A stretch of 28,126 nt of DNA from Clostridia bacterium (lineage in GTDB: Bacteria > Bacillota > Clostridia > UBA1381), in contig CAAEKO010000035.1 of assembly GCA_900756545.1 (NCBI GenBank), forward strand, positions 1 to 28,126, given 5' to 3'. Position numbers and translations under genes: made by a program. Numbering within the stretch: the stretch's first letter is position 1; each line of letters opens with the position of its first letter. Of this stretch, positions 23,408 to 28,126 are shown one piece after another. The notes beneath the pieces are model-generated. The model saw nothing but the letters and a program-made list of their open reading frames with translations, was not told the DNA's origin and searched no databases.

Positions 23408-24100
23408 ATGGGACAAAAAGTTAATCCGCACGGTCTGAGAGTCGGGATTATCAAGGACTGGGATTCTAAGTGGATCGCAGATAAGAAGGATTTCGGAGAC
23501 CAGTTGGTTGAAGATTACAATATTCGGAAATTTGTCAAAAAGGCAAGCTATGACGCTGGAATCGCGAAAATCGTGATCGAAAGAAAACAGAATAAGATTT
23601 TTGTAACGATTCATGCTGCAAAGCCAGGCATCATCATTGGACGTCAGGGTTCGGAAATTGACAAGCTGAAGGCGAAGCTGGAGAAGATGACAGGCAAGGG
23701 CGTAAACATTAACATCATGGAAGTGAAGCAGCCGGATACAAACGCACAGCTGGTTGCGGAAAATATTGCCGCACAGCTGGAAAGAAGAATTTCCTTCCGG
23801 CGTGCAATGAAACAGGTTATGGGCCGGGCAATGCGCCTGGGGATCAAAGGAATCAAAACAAGCGTTTCCGGCCGTGTAGGCGGCGCAGAAATTGCAAGAA
23901 CGGAGCAGTATCATGAGGGCACGATTCCCCTGCAGACCCTGCGTGCAGATATCGACTATGGTTTTGCGGAAGCGGCAACAACTTACGGTATTCTGGGCAT
24001 CAAGGTTTGGATTTACAAGGGTGAGGTTCTGCATGATAACCGCAAGGTCGCCGAGAAGGCTGATCAGAGAACTGATCGTCGGGCGAAGGGAGGCAGATAA
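23408..24100 (+). CDS. rpsC: Ribosomal protein S3
   Basis: A 230-residue small-subunit protein at the mRNA entry site. The start MGQKVNPHGLRVGI, the KH-domain GRQG loop (78-81) and the C-terminal DYGFAEAATTYGILGIKVWIY are all present. AAAGGAGG precedes it and only 2 nt separate it from rplP. Confidence 0.98.
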   Translation: MGQKVNPHGLRVGIIKDWDSKWIADKKDFGDQLVEDYNIRKFVKKASYDAGIAKIVIERKQNKIFVTIHAAKPGIIIGRQGSEIDKLKAKLEKMTGKGVNINIMEVKQPDTNAQLVAENIAAQLERRISFRRAMKQVMGRAMRLGIKGIKTSVSGRVGGAEIARTEQYHEGTIPLQTLRADIDYGFAEAATTYGILGIKVWIYKGEVLHDNRKVAEKADQRTDRRAKGGR

Positions 24101-24102
24101 TC

Positions 24103-24525
24103 ATGTTATTACCGAAGAGAGTTAAATATAGAAAACAAATGCGCGGTAGAATGAAGGGTAAGGCAACACGCGGCAACGTTGTTTCCAACGGCGAGTTTGG
24201 CTTACAGGCATTGGAGCCGGCATGGGTTACTTCCAGACAGATTGAAGCTGCCCGTATCGCTATGACAAGATACACCAAAAGAGGCGGCCAGGTATGGATT
24301 AAGATTTTCCCGGATAAGCCGGTAACACAGAAGCCTGCTGAAACTCGAATGGGTTCCGGTAAAGGCAGCCCGGAATACTGGGTAGCGGTCGTTAAACCGG
24401 GCCGCGTTATGTTTGAGATCGGCGGCGTAAGTGAGGAGGTTGCCCGCGAGGCGCTTCGTCTGGCAATGCACAAGCTGCCACTGAAATGTAAATTCGTGAA
24501 ACGTGAAGCAGAGGATGGTGAATAA
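24103..24525 (+). CDS. rplP: Ribosomal protein L16
   Basis: A 140-residue large-subunit protein near the A site. MLLPKRVKYRKQMRGRMKG at the start and TRMGSGKGSPEYWVAVVKPG (about 77-96) are diagnostic. It starts 2 nt after rpsC with GGGAGG inside the end of that gene, and stops 2 nt before rpmC. Confidence 0.98.
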   Translation: MLLPKRVKYRKQMRGRMKGKATRGNVVSNGEFGLQALEPAWVTSRQIEAARIAMTRYTKRGGQVWIKIFPDKPVTQKPAETRMGSGKGSPEYWVAVVKPGRVMFEIGGVSEEVAREALRLAMHKLPLKCKFVKREAEDGE

Positions 24526-24527
24526 GA

Positions 24528-24731
24528 ATGAAAGTAAATGAGCTGAGAGAACTATCAACGGCTGAACTGACAGAAAAGCTCGCTTCCTGCAAGCAAGAGC
24601 TGTTCAACCTGAGATTTCAACACGCGATCAACCAGCTGGATAACCCCCAGCGGATTGCCGACGTAAAGAAAACCATCGCTCGTGTTAAAACCATCATTCG
24701 TGAAAGAGAACTGGAAGGTTCTGCAATCTAA
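24528..24731 (+). CDS. rpmC: Ribosomal protein L29
   Basis: A 67-residue helical protein near the tunnel exit. LRELSTAELTEKLASCKQEL and RIADVKKTIARVKTIIRERE fit the two-helix fold. The gap of 72 nt to rpsQ contains a small hairpin. Confidence 0.97.
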   Translation: MKVNELRELSTAELTEKLASCKQELFNLRFQHAINQLDNPQRIADVKKTIARVKTIIRERELEGSAI

Positions 24732-24765
24732 AGCCGGGCGATTGAATTTTTGAATAAGCAGTAAA

Positions 24766-24785
24766 ATACAATAAGTAGATTGTAT
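24766..24785 (+). repeat. Hairpin before the rpsQ ribosome site
   Basis: ATACAAT (24766-24772) and ATTGTAT (24779-24785) form a perfect 7-bp AT-only-rich stem with a 6-nt loop, directly before AAAGGAGG. It may leave the ribosome site at the foot of a hairpin. Confidence 0.45.
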
Positions 24786-24803
24786 GAAAGGAGGCACACC
24801 AAC

Positions 24804-25061
24804 GTGGCGGAAAGAAACAGCCGGAAGGTGAAGATTGGCAAGGTTATCAGCAACAAGATGGACAAGACAATCGTTGTTGCGATCGAATACAGTGTAAAGC
24901 ATCCGCTTTACGGTAAAGTTGTAAAGAGAACCTACAAGCTGAAGGCGCATGATGAGGAGAATGTATGTGCAAAGGGCGATAAGGTTAAGGTTATGGAAAC
25001 AAGGCCGATTTCTAAGGACAAGAGATGGAGATTGGTTGAAATCGTAGAAAAGGCGCAGTAA
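24804..25061 (+). CDS. rpsQ: Ribosomal protein S17, GTG start
   Basis: An 85-residue small-subunit protein of the OB-fold type. GKVISNKMDKTIVVAIE and HPLYGKVVKRTYKLKAHDEEN are signature stretches. I set the start at GTG 24804, 9 nt after AAAGGAGG; a TTG at 24780 lies before that site. Confidence 0.96.
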   Translation: MAERNSRKVKIGKVISNKMDKTIVVAIEYSVKHPLYGKVVKRTYKLKAHDEENVCAKGDKVKVMETRPISKDKRWRLVEIVEKAQ

Positions 25062-25091
25062 TCCTACTGTCTGCCGGGAAGGAGGAAAGAC

Positions 25092-25460
25092 ATGATACAA
25101 CAACAAACACGCTTGAAGGTCGCAGACAATACCGGAGCGAAAGAAGTAATGTGTATCCGTGTAATGGGCGGCTCCAAGAAGAGATATGCTTCCGTTGGTG
25201 ACGAGATTATTTGTTCGGTTAAAAAGGCAACACCGGGCGGCGTTGTTAAAAAAGGTGACGTTGTTAAGGCAGTTGTCGTTCGTACTGTTAAGGAAACAAG
25301 ACGTCCGGACGGTTCCTATATTCGTTTTGATGAAAATGCAGCAGTTATTGTCAAAGATGATAAAAATCCGAGAGGTACACGTATTTTCGGACCTGTTGCA
25401 AGAGAGCTCAGAGATAAAGAGTACATGAAGATTTTGTCATTGGCTCCCGAAGTTCTTTAA
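25092..25460 (+). CDS. rplN: Ribosomal protein L14
   Basis: A 122-residue subunit-interface protein. MIQQQTRLKVADNTGAKEV at the start and the typical DENAAVIV and GTRIFGPVARELR near the end are present. GGAAGGAGG precedes the ATG; rplX follows after 15 nt. Confidence 0.98.
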   Translation: MIQQQTRLKVADNTGAKEVMCIRVMGGSKKRYASVGDEIICSVKKATPGGVVKKGDVVKAVVVRTVKETRRPDGSYIRFDENAAVIVKDDKNPRGTRIFGPVARELRDKEYMKILSLAPEVL

Positions 25461-25475
25461 GGAGGTGCTGAGATT

Positions 25476-25799
25476 ATGAAGAAAATGCATGTTAAACGCG
25501 GCGACGTCGTACAAGTGATCGCCGGCAAGGATAAAGGCAAGGAAGGCAAGATCATCACAGCAATTCCGGAAAAGGGCAAGGTTGTCGTAGAAGGCGTCGC
25601 TGTAATGAAGAAACATCAAAAGGCCAGAAGACAGGGCGAAGAAAGCGGAATCATTCATGTAGAGGCCGCAATCGATGCGTCCAATGTAATGCGGGTCTGC
25701 TCCAAGTGCGGTAAGCCTGCACGGACGGGCGTCAAAATTCTGGAGGACGGCTCCAAGGTAAGATACTGCAAAAAGTGTGATGAAGTATTTAACGACTAA
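25476..25799 (+). CDS. rplX: Ribosomal protein L24 with zinc-ribbon cysteines
   Basis: A 107-residue early-assembly protein with a KOW motif (VKRGDVVQVIAGKDKGKEG, 6-24). Two CxxC pairs (Cys75/78 and Cys98/101) make a zinc-type C-terminus, which some L24 proteins lack. AAGGAGG precedes it. Confidence 0.98.
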   Translation: MKKMHVKRGDVVQVIAGKDKGKEGKIITAIPEKGKVVVEGVAVMKKHQKARRQGEESGIIHVEAAIDASNVMRVCSKCGKPARTGVKILEDGSKVRYCKKCDEVFND

Positions 25800-25824
25800 T
25801 ATCTGAGAGGAGGTTCATTCTGCA

Positions 25825-26367
25825 ATGGCAAGAATGCTTGATAAATATAAAAACGAAGTAGCTCCTGCTCTTATGACAAAGTTTGGTTACAAAAGCCCGA
25901 TGCAGATCCCGAAGATCGAAAAGATCGTAATTAACATCGGGATGAGTGATGCGAAGGACAATCCGAAAGTGGTCGAATCCGCCTGCAACGATCTGGCGCA
26001 GATCACAGGACAGCGTCCGATTGTGACCAAGGCACGGAAATCTGTGGCAAACTTTAAGCTGAGAGAAGGCATGAATATCGGATGCAAGGTAACCCTGCGC
26101 TCCGCTAAAATGTATGAATTCCTGGACAGGCTTCTGAATGTAGCGCTGCCGCGTGTACGTGACTTCAGAGGCATCAATCCGAATTCTTTCGACGGAAGAG
26201 GAAATTATTCGCTGGGTATTAAGGAACAGCTGATTTTCCCGGAAATTGACTACGATAAGATTGACAAGATCAGAGGTATGGATATCATTATCGTGACCAC
26301 TGCGAAGACTGACGAGGAAGCCCGCGAAATGCTGAGCCTTATGGGCGCTCCGTTCACGCGCAACTGA
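25825..26367 (+). CDS. rplE: Ribosomal protein L5
   Basis: A 180-residue 5S-rRNA-binding protein of the central protuberance. EKIVINIGMSDAKDNPK and GCKVTLRSAKMYEFLDRL are recognisable. Full length; AGAGGAGG precedes it and rpsN follows after 17 nt. Confidence 0.98.
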   Translation: MARMLDKYKNEVAPALMTKFGYKSPMQIPKIEKIVINIGMSDAKDNPKVVESACNDLAQITGQRPIVTKARKSVANFKLREGMNIGCKVTLRSAKMYEFLDRLLNVALPRVRDFRGINPNSFDGRGNYSLGIKEQLIFPEIDYDKIDKIRGMDIIIVTTAKTDEEAREMLSLMGAPFTRN

Positions 26368-26384
26368 TTGGAGGAGGAAAGTTT

Positions 26385-26570
26385 ATGGCAAAGAAAGCTA
26401 TGATTTTGAAACAGCAGAGAACGCCGAGACATTCGACGCAGGCCTACACAAGATGCAAAATCTGCGGTCGGCCTCACGCATATTTGCGGAAGTTCGGCAT
26501 CTGCCGTATCTGCTTCAGAGAATTAGCATATAAGGGCCAGATTCCGGGTGTGAAAAAGGCCAGCTGGTAA
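26385..26570 (+). CDS. rpsN: Ribosomal protein S14, zinc-ribbon type
   Basis: A 61-residue type Z S14 with Cys24/27 and Cys40/43 as zinc ligands. Length and the RCKICGRPHAYLRKFGICRIC core fit the short zinc-containing form that Firmicutes use as the main copy. Confidence 0.98.
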   Translation: MAKKAMILKQQRTPRHSTQAYTRCKICGRPHAYLRKFGICRICFRELAYKGQIPGVKKASW

Positions 26571-26619
26571 GATATATGACGAATAGAATTCCTGAAGAAT
26601 TTGGAAGGAGGTAAATTTA

Positions 26620-27018
26620 ATGCAAATCACTGATCCTATCGCAGATATGCTGACTCGTATCCGGAACGCTAACTCTGCAAAACATGAAACAGTTGATGTT
26701 CCCGCTTCAAACATGAAGAAAGCAATCGCTGAGATCCTGAATGAAGAGGGATATATTAAAAGCTATCAGATTATTGAAGATGGAAAACAGGGTGTTATCA
26801 GAATCGCTTTAAAGTACGGACCGAACAAGGAAAAGGTTATCAGCGGTCTGAAGCGGGTTTCCAAGCCGGGTCTTCGGATTTATGCCGGCGCTGAGGAGCT
26901 TCCGCGCGTTCTGAAGGGGCTTGGTATCGCGGTCATCTCTACCTCAAAAGGCATCATGACCGATAAAAAGGCAAGATCCCAGAATATCGGCGGCGAAGTT
27001 TTAGCATTCATTTGGTAA
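26620..27018 (+). CDS. rpsH: Ribosomal protein S8
   Basis: A 132-residue 16S rRNA-binding protein. ITDPIADMLTRIRNAN at the start and STSKGIMTDKKARSQNIGGE near the end are family signatures. In other bacteria S8 represses the spc genes translationally, but I see no S8 site here. GGAAGGAGG precedes the ATG. Confidence 0.98.
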   Translation: MQITDPIADMLTRIRNANSAKHETVDVPASNMKKAIAEILNEEGYIKSYQIIEDGKQGVIRIALKYGPNKEKVISGLKRVSKPGLRIYAGAEELPRVLKGLGIAVISTSKGIMTDKKARSQNIGGEVLAFIW

Positions 27019-27091
27019 TACGGATTTGCCGAAAAACTGAAAACCTGCGCAAAATGAACGCAGAGAGAATTTAAGTTAGGAGGACAAATAC

Positions 27092-27640
27092 ATGTCAAGA
27101 ATTGGCAGAATGCCGATTACAGTTCCCGCTGGTGTGGACGTAAAGATCGGCAAAGATAATGAAGTGACTGTGAAAGGCCCGAATGGAACCTTAAGCAGAA
27201 AGCTTCATCCCGATATGATTATTAAAGCAGACGCGGGCACAATCACTGTATCCCGTCCGTCGGAAGATAAGCAGCACAAAGCGCTGCACGGTTTAACACG
27301 TACATTGGTGAACAACATGGTTGTGGGTGTTACACAAGGCTTTACAAAAGAGCTGGAAATCAACGGTGTTGGTTACAGAGCGCAAATGCAGGGCAAAAAA
27401 CTGGTTTTGAGTTTAGGCTACTCCCACCCCGTAGAATATACAGCGGCTGAAGGAATCACATTGGAAGTTCCTGCCCCTAATAAGATTATCGTCAAGGGCG
27501 CCAACAAGGAAGTTGTCGGCGAAACCGCGGCTAAAATCAGAGAATTCAGAATGCCTGAACCATATAAGGGTAAGGGTATTAAGTATGTCGATGAGGTAAT
27601 CAGACGTAAAGAGGGTAAAGCAGGCGCTAAGAAGAAATAA
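27092..27640 (+). CDS. rplF: Ribosomal protein L6
   Basis: A 182-residue protein near the GTPase centre. MSRIGRMPITVPAGV and the C-terminal PEPYKGKGIKYVDEVIRRKEGK are diagnostic. TTAGGAGG precedes it. The 73-nt gap after rpsH holds a weak CTGCG/CGCAG hairpin. Confidence 0.98.
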   Translation: MSRIGRMPITVPAGVDVKIGKDNEVTVKGPNGTLSRKLHPDMIIKADAGTITVSRPSEDKQHKALHGLTRTLVNNMVVGVTQGFTKELEINGVGYRAQMQGKKLVLSLGYSHPVEYTAAEGITLEVPAPNKIIVKGANKEVVGETAAKIREFRMPEPYKGKGIKYVDEVIRRKEGKAGAKKK

Positions 27641-27657
27641 GAAAGGAGAGTTCTTCA

Positions 27658-28017
27658 ATGATAAAAAAGCAAAATAGTAACGTTGCAAGACTGAGACGTC
27701 ATAAGAGAGTTAGAAAGAACATCTCCGGCACAGCGGAGAGACCTCGCTTAAACGTTTTCAGAAGTTTGAATCATATCTACGCTCAGATTATTGATGATAC
27801 GAAGGGCGTGACCTTAGTCAGCGCTTCAAGCATGGATAAAGCGTTCCAGGGTAAGGGCGGCAACGTTGAAGCAGCAAAGGCTGTTGGTAAAATGGTTGCG
27901 GAACGAGCTTTGGAAAAAGGAATTAAAACTGTGGTATTCGACAGAGGCGGGTACATTTATCACGGTAGAGTTGCTGCTCTTGCAGAAGGTGCAAGAGAGG
28001 GCGGCTTAGATTTCTAA
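27658..28017 (+). CDS. rplR: Ribosomal protein L18
   Basis: A 119-residue 5S-rRNA-binding protein. ERPRLNVFRSLNHIYAQIIDD and the end FDRGGYIYHGRVAALAEGAR are typical. GAAAGGAGAG precedes the ATG, 17 nt after rplF. Confidence 0.98.
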   Translation: MIKKQNSNVARLRRHKRVRKNISGTAERPRLNVFRSLNHIYAQIIDDTKGVTLVSASSMDKAFQGKGGNVEAAKAVGKMVAERALEKGIKTVVFDRGGYIYHGRVAALAEGAREGGLDF

Positions 28018-28033
28018 GAAGGAGGTAGATATT

Positions 28034-28126
28034 GTGACTGAGAGAATTGACGCATCAACACTGGATTTACAAGAAAAATTAGTTGAAATAAATCGTGTTG
28101 CAAAGGTTGTTAAGGGCGGCCGGACA
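28034..28126 (+). CDS. rpsE: Ribosomal protein S5, partial, GTG start
   Basis: The first 31 codons run off the right edge. The peptide includes EKLVEINRVAKVVKGGR, the start of the S5 RNA-binding domain. It begins with GTG at 28034, 8 nt after GAAGGAGG. The gene follows rplR by 16 nt in the usual spc order. Confidence 0.95.
   Translation, partial: MTERIDASTLDLQEKLVEINRVAKVVKGGRT

Overview
The window looks like part of a Clostridia (Firmicutes) chromosome, probably from an anaerobic gut-type lineage. The signs are a zinc-ribbon S14, tRNA genes that encode their own CCA, the order infC-rpmI-rplT behind a terminator-bearing leader, secA and prfB close together, an RF2 programmed frameshift, exported proteins with WG repeats and a copper-amine-oxidase-type stalk domain, and a GH38 alpha-mannosidase. 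The genus cannot be fixed from the sequence alone.

Layout. Positions 81-672 hold a minus-strand tRNA operon (Val-Asp-Phe-Gly-Cys) with a full-consensus sigma-A promoter and a terminator. Positions 790-5123 hold a translationally coupled minus-strand pair, a calcium-type P2 ATPase and a short FeoB-like GTPase transporter. On the plus strand come a RAYT/IS200-like protein whose catalytic residues look lost (5327-6088), an unknown membrane protein (6123-6683) and a GH38 alpha-mannosidase (6824-9850). An aldo/keto reductase (minus, 9870-10850) converges on the mannosidase and shares its terminator. A plus-strand operon follows: secA, a secreted WG-repeat/stalk protein and prfB (11080-16586).

At 16663-16779 on the minus strand lies a 38-residue peptide made almost wholly of Asn and Gln, with its own ribosome binding site. 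Next is the minus-strand infC-rpmI-rplT operon, where IF3 starts on a rare AUA codon behind an L20-type attenuator. L-lactate dehydrogenase is divergent from it (18338-19279). From 19408 to the right edge runs the S10-spc ribosomal protein operon: rpsJ, rplC, rplD, rplW, rplB, rpsS, rplV, rpsC, rplP, rpmC, rpsQ, rplN, rplX, rplE, rpsN, rpsH, rplF, rplR and the first 31 codons of rpsE. Its leader of about 340 nt contains several hairpins and a terminator-like attenuator.

Most of the window is housekeeping: translation, protein export and fermentation. I see no CRISPR array, no complete mobile element and no clear defence system. The best leads for something new are the inactive-looking RAYT protein, the Asn/Gln microprotein with its ribosome-site-masking inverted repeat, the S10 leader, the ATPase-FeoB pair, and the exported WG-repeat gene inserted between secA and prfB.
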